Shown piece after piece: positions 1 to 8,251 of a DNA stretch of 29,139 nucleotides (positions are counted from its first letter, which is position 1; every line of letters begins with the position of its first letter). This DNA comes from a virus. A program made the position numbers and the translations under genes. The DNA is taken from the IMG/VR virus record IMGVR_UViG_3300029266_001283, positions 1-29,139 of that record; one strand, written 5' to 3'. The notes beneath the pieces were generated by a model. That model did not search any database and had not been told where the DNA came from. It was given only the letters and a program-made list of their open reading frames with translations.

Positions 1-468
1 CTTTTCCATTCCAGTTAAAGTTAATGTATAACCACTAAGGTCATTCATTGCTTGTCCTGTTACGATAGTACCAGCGGTTACTTGACAACCATTTTCAAAT
101 CCAGCTAAAAAGAAGTTTCCATTTTGGTCTTCAATAATAACTCTTGGTCTACCATAAGAAATTAATTTTAATTCCTTATTGTCTGTAATAGTTAACTTTT
201 TTAATGTTAATTCTATTACCTGCTCAAAAGCAGTAGTTCCTGTATCAGCACTAGTCTGAATATTTTGCGTGAAAGAAGAAGCATCTCTTACTTCATACTT
301 GAAAGCATTTGGTGTTCCTGTTACAGACTCAATAGCGTCTGTATTAATAGAATCAAATTCGTAACTAGCAGGAGTAGTATCTGCAAAATTCGAAAAGTAG
401 ATGGCTTTTATACCTCCAACCGAATCCTTACATACTTCTTTTCTTCCTAATGTTAAATCACAAGCCAT
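1..468 (-). CDS. tail-tube-like virion protein, 3' end cut by window edge
   Basis: The reading frame is open from an ATG at 468 to the window edge (156 codons). The protein begins MACDLTLGRKEVCKDSVGG. It is rich in Thr, Gly and alternating hydrophobic residues, with a stretch GRPRVIIEDQNGNFFLAG and a Gly/Thr-rich C-terminal part (GYTLTLTG). This looks like an all-beta tube-forming protein. It follows the capsid gene by 68 nt in the same direction. Assignment as major tail tube is inference from composition and position. A head-completion protein or other abundant structural protein is possible. The C-terminus lies outside the window. Confidence 0.6.
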   Translation of the reverse strand, partial: MACDLTLGRKEVCKDSVGGIKAIYFSNFADTTPASYEFDSINTDAIESVTGTPNAFKYEVRDASSFTQNIQTSADTGTTAFEQVIELTLKKLTITDNKELKLISYGRPRVIIEDQNGNFFLAGFENGCQVTAGTIVTGQAMNDLSGYTLTLTGMEK

Positions 469-491
469 TTTTATATTGGGTTTTAAATATT

Positions 492-513
492 CCCTCCTCA
501 ATTAAGAAGAGGG
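492..513 (-). terminator. stem-loop between capsid and next virion gene
   Basis: Arms CCCTCCTC (492-499) and GAAGAGGG (506-513) pair over 8 positions with one mismatch around a 6-nt AT loop. On the minus strand it is followed by AATATTTAAAA rather than a clean T-tract. It could be a weak terminator that lowers expression downstream of the capsid gene, or an mRNA-stabilising stem. It is an unusual GC cluster in AT-rich DNA. Confidence 0.45.
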
Positions 514-536
514 ATTATTATTAATAATTAATTTAA

Positions 537-1484
537 TTATGCAACTGGAGTGTAAAGAACGATATCTGAACCAAATCCATGTTGTACACCAGCTGTAAAT
601 CTCATTACGAAACGTACATTCTGACTTCCGTCTAAGTCGCTCATATCTAATACTTTAACTTCATTATAGTCTGATAAAAGTCCAGTTCCAAAGAAAATGT
701 TAGATGTTTCAGCTAAATACATATAGTTAGGGTCTAATCCTTGAGCTAAGAAAATCTGAACTCCATCAAACATCAATCCAGAGATGCTTTGATTGTTTCC
801 TTTACCTTCGTAACCATTAGCACCAAGTCCAGCAGCACCAAATCCACCTAAAGCTCTTACATAAGCTTTATACACATTCTGTGCAACGTATAATTTTACA
901 TCTGGCTTTCCATATAATGCATCAGGCATAGCGTCTGTTACTTTACCTAATTCAGCTATTACGTTAGCAGAAGTTACACCACCAGCACCAGTAGAGACTC
1001 CTGCTACATCAATAACAGTTGCATCAGCAGTAGCTAAAGCGACTAATCCATCAAATTGTCCAGCAACTGCCGTAGCACCCATCCAGATATTGCTATCATT
1101 CTTCTCAGCTATCTTAGCGATAATCTCAGCGATTAAAAACTCTTGGAAAGATGGAGGTAGATTGTCAAATGCAGAATATCCCATAGATATTGCATCCCAA
1201 TCGTCTCTAAAGTCAGTCTTACACAAGTTTAAGTTAACTTGGAATTCTTCTGGTTGTAAAATTTTCTCGTCTAAAGTAACAGTATCAGTTGCAGCGAAAT
1301 CACAACTTCCATCAGCGATTAAGTCTGTGGTAGAAAGTCTTTTGATTACTTGCTTGAACTTTACATTAGGTTTAACAGTAATACCACCGTTCTCGATAGT
1401 ATTTGCAGATAATAATGCTGCTGAGATATACCCTGCTGCTTTTTCTCCTGCATAAGTTGTTGTAATTGAAGTTGTTGTTGCCAT
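537..1484 (-). CDS. major capsid protein
   Basis: A 315-aa protein starting MATTTSITTTYAGEKAAGYI. It has a Thr/Ala-rich N-terminus, an acidic mid region (FRDDWDAISMGYSAFDNLPP) and a C-terminus rich in aromatic and beta segments (VRFVMRFTAGVQHGFGSDIV). Size and composition fit an HK97-fold capsid protein. No motif proves it. The main evidence is position: XkdF-like protease (2144-2851), acidic scaffold-like protein (1488-1940), then this gene, which is the classical protease-scaffold-capsid order. The start ATG has an A/T-rich leader (taataaataaaaa). It lies 3 nt after the scaffold stop and is probably the most highly expressed gene here. Confidence 0.78.
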   Translation of the reverse strand: MATTTSITTTYAGEKAAGYISAALLSANTIENGGITVKPNVKFKQVIKRLSTTDLIADGSCDFAATDTVTLDEKILQPEEFQVNLNLCKTDFRDDWDAISMGYSAFDNLPPSFQEFLIAEIIAKIAEKNDSNIWMGATAVAGQFDGLVALATADATVIDVAGVSTGAGGVTSANVIAELGKVTDAMPDALYGKPDVKLYVAQNVYKAYVRALGGFGAAGLGANGYEGKGNNQSISGLMFDGVQIFLAQGLDPNYMYLAETSNIFFGTGLLSDYNEVKVLDMSDLDGSQNVRFVMRFTAGVQHGFGSDIVLYTPVA

Positions 1485-1487
1485 TTT

Positions 1488-1940
1488 TTATTTATTAAAT
1501 AATTTGTTATAAATTGAGTGTTTTACGGTTTTTGGTCTACTCTGTGAATAAAGGTGTTGTTTCTTTTGCTCTACTTGAGCTTCTGGGGAATGTACTATTT
1601 CTTCTGACTCAACAGATAGTTCAGTTACTTCCTCAACTAATACTTCTTGCTTTGATAATTCAGCAGGAACGTCTTTTTCTTCTGTAGGAGATACGATTTC
1701 CATCATCTGCTTAACAGAAGCTCTTAATGAAGTTAACTCTTCGTATAAAGATTCGTACTTCTTGTTTAATGATTCAATGTTTGAATCTTCAGAAATAACT
1801 TCTTCTTCAACTACAGGAGCTTCTTCAATAACTTCTTCTTCAGCTAACTCAACAACCTCTTCTACAGGCTGTTTAATTATTTCTTCAGAAGAAAGTAAAA
1901 TGCTTTTAAAGGCATCTACAATTTCTTTTGGACTTTTCAT
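1488..1940 (-). CDS. acidic scaffold-like protein
   Basis: A 150-aa protein with very high Glu content. Residues ~20-55 are runs such as EEVVELAEEEVIEEAP, followed by a predicted helical, coiled-coil-like segment around residues 55-85 (IESLNKKYESLYEELTSLRA). The C-terminus is basic (RPKTVKHSIYNKLFNK). An acidic, coiled-coil protein with a basic C-terminal tail placed directly before the capsid gene and after a protease is the usual signature of a procapsid scaffold, where the basic tail binds the capsid shell. Function is inferred from this architecture, not from a recognised domain. Confidence 0.65.
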   Translation of the reverse strand: MKSPKEIVDAFKSILLSSEEIIKQPVEEVVELAEEEVIEEAPVVEEEVISEDSNIESLNKKYESLYEELTSLRASVKQMMEIVSPTEEKDVPAELSKQEVLVEEVTELSVESEEIVHSPEAQVEQKKQHLYSQSRPKTVKHSIYNKLFNK

Positions 1941-2010
1941 AAATTAAGTTTAATTATTATTAACTCTATAACACTAATAACTAGTAAAGTAAATATTGTT
2001 GTATTTTTGA

Positions 2011-2151
2011 TTAAATATTACCTATACCTTGATTAATCATCTTACCATTACAACACTCTCTACTGTATCTATTTCCGTCCTTGCATAGACAGCCTCTTCT
2101 TTTATTCTTTGGAGAAGTTCTACTCCATTCTTCTTTTTCTCTTCTATTCAT
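2011..2151 (-). CDS. small Cys-rich basic protein (46 aa)
   Basis: The ATG at 2149-2151 lies inside the end of the protease gene (8-nt overlap) and the frame runs to TAA at 2011-2013. The N-terminus is strongly basic (MNRREKEEW, then SPKNKRRG). It is followed by a cysteine cluster, GCLCKDGNRYSRECCNG, with four Cys as CxC...CC, and ends QGIGNI. I recall similar short proteins in flavobacterial phage structural operons, but no function. The overlap and position suggest translation is coupled to the protease. A small metal-binding or virion-associated protein is possible. Confidence 0.65.
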   Translation of the reverse strand: MNRREKEEWSRTSPKNKRRGCLCKDGNRYSRECCNGKMINQGIGNI

Positions 2152-2851
2152 CTTTTAGTTTGTTTAGTAATTTATTTAACGTATCTAAAGCCTCTTCGTT
2201 TTCGTCAGACAGGGATACACTACTATGTACCCAACCTTTCTTAGTGTATTCCTCATGTTCTTCTTTAGTTGTTATTTCAATGCTTTCACCAGTCTTAGGG
2301 TCATACATTGTGTGAGGATACTCCATTAATTTCTCCTCCTTTTTACTAAAGAAACCCTCAATACTAAATCCTAGATATTTACCTAGCTTTACATCTTCCC
2401 ATATCTCATCATTATCAATCTTCATAACTACCGCCCAAGCACCCTCTGGAGCATCTAGGTTGTATAAATTGCTTTTATCCATGTTAGGGTCTTCTACTAT
2501 CCAAGACTCTATTAGAGACACTCCTTTTACACTTAATTCGTGTTCTAGAGTTGCGTTGTTGTTTTTTAGTCTTTTAAGGTAAAGCTCTGATGCTTTTTTA
2601 ACAGTCTCTTTAGAGAACATTATCTTATAAGAGTAATCTCCACTTTTTCTAAATATCTCTCTATCTGGAACTAAAGCTAATCCAACTACTATTCTTTTGT
2701 CCTCATCTACAGACTTGAACTCTACTTTATGCTGACTTAATGCTACGAAATTCTCTTCGATAGCAGGACTCTCTACTAGCGATATAGCCTCTATGCCATC
2801 CTCTAAGTTGTTTTCGTCTATTATTAATTCTATAATATCTAATTCTTCCAT
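2144..2851 (-). CDS. XkdF-like prohead serine protease
   Basis: A 235-aa protein. The N-terminal AISLVESPAIEENFVAL (residues ~22-38) is typical of phage maturation proteases of the XkdF type. The core has LEHELSVKGVSLIESWIVED (102-121), a Gly-Trp segment PEGAWAVVMKIDNDEIW (135-151) and GFSIEGFF (161-168). His104 and a Ser in the ESW or GFS region are candidate catalytic residues. The C-terminus (residues ~185-235) is charged and may bind scaffold. It should cleave scaffold and capsid during head maturation. It sits directly after the tape measure gene (10-nt gap) and before the scaffold-like and capsid genes, which supports the call. Confidence 0.82.
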   Translation of the reverse strand: MEELDIIELIIDENNLEDGIEAISLVESPAIEENFVALSQHKVEFKSVDEDKRIVVGLALVPDREIFRKSGDYSYKIMFSKETVKKASELYLKRLKNNNATLEHELSVKGVSLIESWIVEDPNMDKSNLYNLDAPEGAWAVVMKIDNDEIWEDVKLGKYLGFSIEGFFSKKEEKLMEYPHTMYDPKTGESIEITTKEEHEEYTKKGWVHSSVSLSDENEEALDTLNKLLNKLKDE

Positions 2852-2861
2852 AATTTTTATT

Positions 2862-5090
2862 TTAACCTATTGTTGCTGTGTTAGAAATGTTTAAGTCTAA
2901 TTGTTGTTGGCTCGTTATGTCAGAAGAAACAACATACGCTTGTATTGGTTGGTTTAACTGACTAGCTATTGATTGTGTTAATTGATTTGACTGTGTGCTT
3001 CCTGCTAGATTGAAGTTAAATTCTCTACCTTCTCCACCACTACCTGCTCCACCTGCACCTGCTCCTATAGAACCTCCACTACCTGCTGAAGATTGAAACT
3101 TTTGTCTAGCTATAGCTGCTACTTGCATTAAACCACTAGCTATAGTTGCTGCCATAACGAAAGGTTTTGCTACATCTGGTATTGTTTTAGAAGATAATAC
3201 TTGAGTAGCACCTAAATATGTATTTATAGTTGCATTAGCTATATTGGCTGCTTTATTTAACTTAAACCTTTTCTTCTCTATAGCCTCTTGTGTTTTCCTT
3301 AATTTTTCATCATTCCTACCTATTTGTAACTGTATTCTTTCTCTTTCATCTTTAGATAAGTTTTCATTCAACAATCTTTCGTTAAGCTCGTTATTTAAAG
3401 CATTTGTTTTGTTTTGCTCTATCGTTAGTTGTCTGTCGTATTCGCCACTTAAAAAGCTAGTCATAGAGGACTGAAGTTCCATATACTTCCTAAGTCCATC
3501 TTCTAAAGTAAACTCAGCCTCAATTTCATCTTTTAAAGGCTTCATTGTCCCTATTTCGCTAATCTTAGCTGCCTCTGCTTTCTTAGTGTAGTAATTCTGC
3601 CATCTTATTAGAAGTGTTGGAAAATTCTCATCCATCGTATCTAATTGCTTGGATATGTTAATGTTAAAATCCGATAATTCTTGATTAGCCTGTCCTTGGC
3701 TCATTTTTCCAGTCTTGACTTGATAGTCTAAAAACAATTTAAGTTTAGCCTTGTATGCTTCGGATTCTTGAGTAAACTCCTCCTTGTCTTCTTCATGCTT
3801 TATTTTTAGGTTCTGAATATGATGTTTTCTCTCTATCTCTATCTTTTCTACTTGAGTTTTTGCATTTAACAATTCTGTTTTTTTAGCTAAACTTCTTATT
3901 TGTTCTAAGTAGTCTTCAGCATCCTCATCAAAGTCTTTAAGGTTTTTAAATGGGGATAATTTTTTACCACTACCTTTAGCCTTCTTACCCTCAATCGCTT
4001 CTATCTTTTTCTGATACTCGTCTATTACTATTGTAAGTTTCTTATATTCCTGTGAAGTCTTAGACAGTAATTCTCTTTCTGCTTCCTTTTCTTTCTTGGA
4101 GTTTTTAAGTCCTTTAAGGGAATCTTCGTCAGCAGCATTAAATAATTTCTTAGATTTGTTGTATTCTTTTTGTATTTCTAAAGAACCTTTTGTTATATCT
4201 CTTTTTTCCTTTTCTAGCTCCGACTCTTCTTTTATATTTTTCTTTAATTGTTTAAATCTTTTATCAAAATTTACAGATAATGTTTCTCTTCTGTGAGCTG
4301 CTTTTTCCTCGTCACTTAAAGCTTCATACTCTGCTACTGTCATATCTAACAATAACTTCTTCTGCTTTTTAGCATTATCCTCCCTTAAACTGATAAGTTC
4401 TTCTTCTATTTCTAAAAGCCTTTCAGTAGACTCTTCTTGAGACTTGTCTAATTTCTTTTTAAGGTCTTGTAATATTATGTAATCTTCTATCTTTTGGTTT
4501 ATATCTTCTTGAGATACCCCTAAGTCATCCAGCGCTCTCCTTAAGCTAGTTAGTGATGATTCAAAGTCAGAAGCACTAGATTCAGCCTTCGTAGCTGCTC
4601 CGAAAAAGAAATCCAAAGCTGCTGTAATTCCTTGAAAAGCAACTAATATACCAGCTGGACCAAGAAGGGATTTTCCAAGAGTACCTATAGCTCCTCCAAA
4701 ACCTAAAGTTTTTCCTGTTGCATTATCAACACCCTTAGACATAAAGAATAGGTTAGATGCTAGTTGTTGTAAGTTGTTGGCAACACCTCTTATTCCGTAA
4801 GGAGCATCAGATAATACCCTACCAAATTCTAAAGTAGCAGATGTCGCAGCTCCTGTTTGTTTATTAGCATTACCTAATTCATTAGCATAGTTTGATATAG
4901 ATTTAGAATTTCTCTTCCTTAAATCAGCTAATTTAGTTCTCTCTAGTTGAAGTTTCTTTAAGGTTAATGTATATTCCTTAGTCCTACCATCTAGTTTATT
5001 TAAACTAGCCTCTAATTTTTTTACATTAGCATTAGCTTGTGCTTGTGCGACTTCTATTTTAAGCAATATTACTTTATCGGAATCAGCCAT
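2862..5090 (-). CDS. tail tape measure protein
   Basis: A 742-aa protein. Residues ~1-75 are coiled coil (VAQAQANANVKKLEASLNKL). A hydrophobic, Gly-rich membrane-active segment follows at ~95-165 (PYGIRGVANNLQQLASNLFF and LGPAGILVAFQGITAALDFF). A very long charged coiled-coil middle spans ~170-620. The C-terminal part is Gly/Ala-rich and low complexity, ending with Gln/Asn-rich sequence. This is the layout of a siphovirus tape measure, which sets tail length and is ejected with DNA. The usual rule of about 1.5 angstrom per residue would give a tail near 110 nm (inference). It lies 1 nt downstream of a 46-aa ORF and follows the tail-tip genes, the reverse of the common tape-measure-first order. 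Confidence 0.88.
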   Translation of the reverse strand: MADSDKVILLKIEVAQAQANANVKKLEASLNKLDGRTKEYTLTLKKLQLERTKLADLRKRNSKSISNYANELGNANKQTGAATSATLEFGRVLSDAPYGIRGVANNLQQLASNLFFMSKGVDNATGKTLGFGGAIGTLGKSLLGPAGILVAFQGITAALDFFFGAATKAESSASDFESSLTSLRRALDDLGVSQEDINQKIEDYIILQDLKKKLDKSQEESTERLLEIEEELISLREDNAKKQKKLLLDMTVAEYEALSDEEKAAHRRETLSVNFDKRFKQLKKNIKEESELEKEKRDITKGSLEIQKEYNKSKKLFNAADEDSLKGLKNSKKEKEAERELLSKTSQEYKKLTIVIDEYQKKIEAIEGKKAKGSGKKLSPFKNLKDFDEDAEDYLEQIRSLAKKTELLNAKTQVEKIEIERKHHIQNLKIKHEEDKEEFTQESEAYKAKLKLFLDYQVKTGKMSQGQANQELSDFNINISKQLDTMDENFPTLLIRWQNYYTKKAEAAKISEIGTMKPLKDEIEAEFTLEDGLRKYMELQSSMTSFLSGEYDRQLTIEQNKTNALNNELNERLLNENLSKDERERIQLQIGRNDEKLRKTQEAIEKKRFKLNKAANIANATINTYLGATQVLSSKTIPDVAKPFVMAATIASGLMQVAAIARQKFQSSAGSGGSIGAGAGGAGSGGEGREFNFNLAGSTQSNQLTQSIASQLNQPIQAYVVSSDITSQQQLDLNISNTATIG

Positions 5091-5091
5091 T

Positions 5092-5232
5092 TTATAATCT
5101 TCTTTGTTTTAGGTTGTACTTAAATTCTTTCCAGTTTGTAGTGGATTGATATTTACCTTTAGCTATTAATACATCCTCGTCAGATATTAGCCAATCATCT
5201 TCATTCAATAAATCTATTATATCTTTTAACAT
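5092..5232 (-). CDS. small conserved-looking tail operon protein (46 aa)
   Basis: The ATG at 5230-5232 is 1 nt beyond the stop of the 1005-aa tail gene, and the TAA is at 5092-5094, 1 nt before the tape measure ATG. The protein begins MLKDIIDLLNEDDWLI and ends NLKQRRL. It has an acidic helical N-terminus and a basic C-terminus. The frame fills the gap exactly and keeps the operon spacing, so it is probably translated. Function unknown. A small chaperone or tape-measure accessory is conceivable. Confidence 0.65.
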   Translation of the reverse strand: MLKDIIDLLNEDDWLISDEDVLIAKGKYQSTTNWKEFKYNLKQRRL

Positions 5233-5233
5233 A

Positions 5234-8200
5234 TTAATTTGTTGTTTCTTTAAGGGTTACACTTAATGCACTTTCATTATCATTAGCATCATATGCTAGT
5301 ACATTTAAGTTGTATGAAGTAGCACTTGATAACCCTGTAACGCTGTAACTTGTATTTGTTGTTGATGCTAAATATGCACCATCCACATAAACTTTATATC
5401 CTGCAACACCAATATTGTCTGTAGAAGCTGACCATCCAAATAAGATACTACTACTTGTTTTAGATATGGTTTCTAAGTCTTGAGGTATTGATGGCGGCTC
5501 TAAGTCTAAAGCATTATTAGTAACAACAGTTAGCGTATTGCTAAATCCAGAATCTGAAGGTGCTGCTGAATCAAACGCTTTTACTTTTATATCATGAGAA
5601 GTACTACTCGATAGTCCTGTAATACTATGACTATTTGTTGTTACATTAGTTAAAAAGACACCGTCTAAATAAATAGAGTAACCATTATTACCTGTAGGTG
5701 TTCCGAATACTGAAGCAGTCCATGAAACATTTATAGATGTAGATGTTTTAGATACTAATATTAGGTTCGTAGGGTCTGAAGGAGTACTTCCATTTAGTGT
5801 TGTTGATGTTACTAATGGTGCTGATTTATAAGATTCAACCCCATCTTGAGACAAAGAAGTTACCTCTACGGTGTACGACTGACCATCTACTAAATTTCTA
5901 AGGGTAGCAGTAGGTGTATCTGGATTACCTCCTGTATAAGTTATACTTCCGTAATTAGCTTCTGTTCCATCAATATAAACCCTATAGTTGGTGGCTATCA
6001 CCCCTCCAGCAGGTATAGTCCACGTTATATCTATAGTTGTAGATGTAGTTCCTGTAGACGTTACATCTGTAGGTGGACTTGGTCTAGTAGAGTCTGCAAA
6101 ATTACCATTAATAAGCTCTAATACAGACTTACCTGTTAGCAAGTTCGTTTGAATCTTATTTATATTATAGTCTAGACTGTTTACCCTAAACACATCGTTC
6201 AACTCATAGTTTAATAGTATATTTAAAGGTAATTTAGCTTCTAACTTTACAAGTCTAGAAAACTTACTAAATGCTTTTTGTATGTACGTTGAGTAAAATA
6301 CTTGATACAGACTATTTTTATTTTCTAAACCTGTAAACTCATCATTTTCTTCATTAAAGTTTATGGTTTGTAGACCATCTTCACTAACATTGCTAGGTCT
6401 AAAGTAAGTCGTTATATTTGATTGTCCGCTTCCTGTAAATGCAAATGGAAATGCAGAATCATCTACTGTTGTAGGCACAGCATAATGTATTATAGGTTTG
6501 GTTTTTACAGGCTTTTCATTATCATCAACTAACCACCCTGTTTGTATTGGAGTTCTTATTGTTAAGTTATTTTCATCTGAGAATCTCTCAAAAAGCATAT
6601 GTTCAAAGCCTAACTTTATATCATATTTTCCTCCATCGTTAAAGAAAACAGATAAATCTCTATTATTTCTAGTTAAATCTCCAAATTCATCATTTAATAA
6701 TGTATTTTGATTAATAATACCAAAGGTACTAGGCTTACTATACTTAAAGTTTATTTCTGAATATGTTGGAGGTCTAGATATTGTTCCACTAGATATATTT
6801 ATGTATTTAGAAACATCTATAGTTTTTCCTGTACTATAATACTCATTTAACGACTTTACTATTATTTTAGTGTCTTGTGGCAAAGAAGTGTCTCTTTCAA
6901 AGTAAGCTGTTAGGTTAAACATCTTAAATATAGATTGTAGGAAATCTATAACCTTCATCTTAGGTATTTGATTTGCTAAAATAACCTTAGAAGCCATAGT
7001 CTCTGGTGAGTTAGGACTTGAATATTGAGTAGAGTCGCTTGGATAATTAGTGAAAGTTGAGCTTAAAACAATATTACCAGATAATTGCCTTTCTCTTTTA
7101 ATTATACTCAAATTAGCATTGTATGTGGCTAATGTACTTCCATCTTGAGTTGTTATAAAAAAGTTTAAATTCCAATTTCTCAATTCCACAGAAGATAGAA
7201 CATCAAAACCAACTATTACCTCCCCATTACCATCCAATCCATTAGCAGACTCTAATATATTTCCAGATAAAGTATCTACTATTCTAATGTCGTATGGTCC
7301 AGTACCTGTAATTGGAGTTATTATGAACTTGACAACATAACTAGTTTCTATTGAATTAATAGGCTCTAGACCTGTGGTAATTTGACTTATATCTAAATTT
7401 ACACCAAAGTCTTCTTGAGTAAATACAGACTCAGCAGCTATGGAATCAGTTATAGCACCCTTATCTCTATGCAGAAGCATATAAAGTTCATTAAAAGGAG
7501 CTGAATCAAAGTAAGTCTTATCAAAAAACAATCCATTGTATTTAGCCTCTATTGCATTTATTATGTGCCTTATTTTTATAGATGGTTTTAAATCCGTATG
7601 TTCTATTCCGTTAGTAGTTGAACTACCTTGTCTATGTAAATTTCTGCTAGGAGGGTCAAAAGTACTATTTCCGTTATCACTAGCATTTGAACTATAATAA
7701 TACTGAGAATAGCAGGATATAAATGGATATAAAATATCAGCGTTACTTCCAGTAATCATAGACTCAGTTGTATCGTCATACTCTAAACCTGTTATAAGTC
7801 CATTCTTTACTGTGTTTTGGTTGTAATCGTGATTAAATCTATTTAAGTAATCCAAGTCTGATAATTCATCCTTTCCTAGTATATCTGTAAGAGCTACAGA
7901 AGAACCGAAAAAAACTATTTTATAAGAAAATGGCTGGTTTATCCTCATATCAACATCATCAAGCCTTATTTTACCAAACCTAAAGTCAGCTCCTGCTATT
8001 TTTATAACAGCATCTCTTTTCATTCTACCATCATAACCATCTTGTATGTTAAAGTTGTAATAATGCTGAAATATTCTGTTATTATTTGCAGAAGCAGGAA
8101 CTTTGAATGATTGAGAATAGTCGGTAAATATCTTTCCAATATCCTTGACATCCTTTATCACTTGACTAAGATTTACAGCCTCAAAGTCAAATAAATCAAC

Positions 8201-8251
8201 TCTTTCATCTACTCCACTATCATTCTTTATGTAAAGCTCTAAATTCTTCAT
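5234..8251 (-). CDS. large tail-tip/baseplate protein with three fibronectin type III domains
   Basis: A 1005-aa protein. Residues 1-~720 form a tail-hub-like region beginning MKNLELYIKNDSGVDERVDL. The segment GKIFTDYSQSFKVPASANNN (~41-60) resembles N-termini of structural proteins I associate with Bacteroidota phages. The C-terminal ~285 residues are three tandem FN3 modules: ~722-822 (PPTDVTSTGT..TIDITW), ~823-917 (PTNLILVSKTSTSINVSW) and ~918-1005 (PQDLETISKTSSSILFGW). Each has the Trp of strand C and a YKVYVDG-type strand. FN3 domains on phage tails are thought to aid weak surface or polysaccharide binding. It directly follows the 469-aa tail protein without a gap. Exact tail-tip role is inferred. 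Confidence 0.75.
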   Translation of the reverse strand: MKNLELYIKNDSGVDERVDLFDFEAVNLSQVIKDVKDIGKIFTDYSQSFKVPASANNNRIFQHYYNFNIQDGYDGRMKRDAVIKIAGADFRFGKIRLDDVDMRINQPFSYKIVFFGSSVALTDILGKDELSDLDYLNRFNHDYNQNTVKNGLITGLEYDDTTESMITGSNADILYPFISCYSQYYYSSNASDNGNSTFDPPSRNLHRQGSSTTNGIEHTDLKPSIKIRHIINAIEAKYNGLFFDKTYFDSAPFNELYMLLHRDKGAITDSIAAESVFTQEDFGVNLDISQITTGLEPINSIETSYVVKFIITPITGTGPYDIRIVDTLSGNILESANGLDGNGEVIVGFDVLSSVELRNWNLNFFITTQDGSTLATYNANLSIIKRERQLSGNIVLSSTFTNYPSDSTQYSSPNSPETMASKVILANQIPKMKVIDFLQSIFKMFNLTAYFERDTSLPQDTKIIVKSLNEYYSTGKTIDVSKYINISSGTISRPPTYSEINFKYSKPSTFGIINQNTLLNDEFGDLTRNNRDLSVFFNDGGKYDIKLGFEHMLFERFSDENNLTIRTPIQTGWLVDDNEKPVKTKPIIHYAVPTTVDDSAFPFAFTGSGQSNITTYFRPSNVSEDGLQTINFNEENDEFTGLENKNSLYQVFYSTYIQKAFSKFSRLVKLEAKLPLNILLNYELNDVFRVNSLDYNINKIQTNLLTGKSVLELINGNFADSTRPSPPTDVTSTGTTSTTIDITWTIPAGGVIATNYRVYIDGTEANYGSITYTGGNPDTPTATLRNLVDGQSYTVEVTSLSQDGVESYKSAPLVTSTTLNGSTPSDPTNLILVSKTSTSINVSWTASVFGTPTGNNGYSIYLDGVFLTNVTTNSHSITGLSSSTSHDIKVKAFDSAAPSDSGFSNTLTVVTNNALDLEPPSIPQDLETISKTSSSILFGWSASTDNIGVAGYKVYVDGAYLASTTNTSYSVTGLSSATSYNLNVLAYDANDNESALSVTLKETTN

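Noticed and set aside
265-450. Plus-strand 61-aa frame opposite the tail-tube-like gene
   Set aside because: It is a shadow of the minus-strand coding sequence. Composition is unlike a real protein and no promoter is seen.
1090-1455. Plus-strand 121-aa frame inside the capsid gene
   Set aside because: Antisense shadow of a well-supported gene, with low-complexity hydrophobic sequence.
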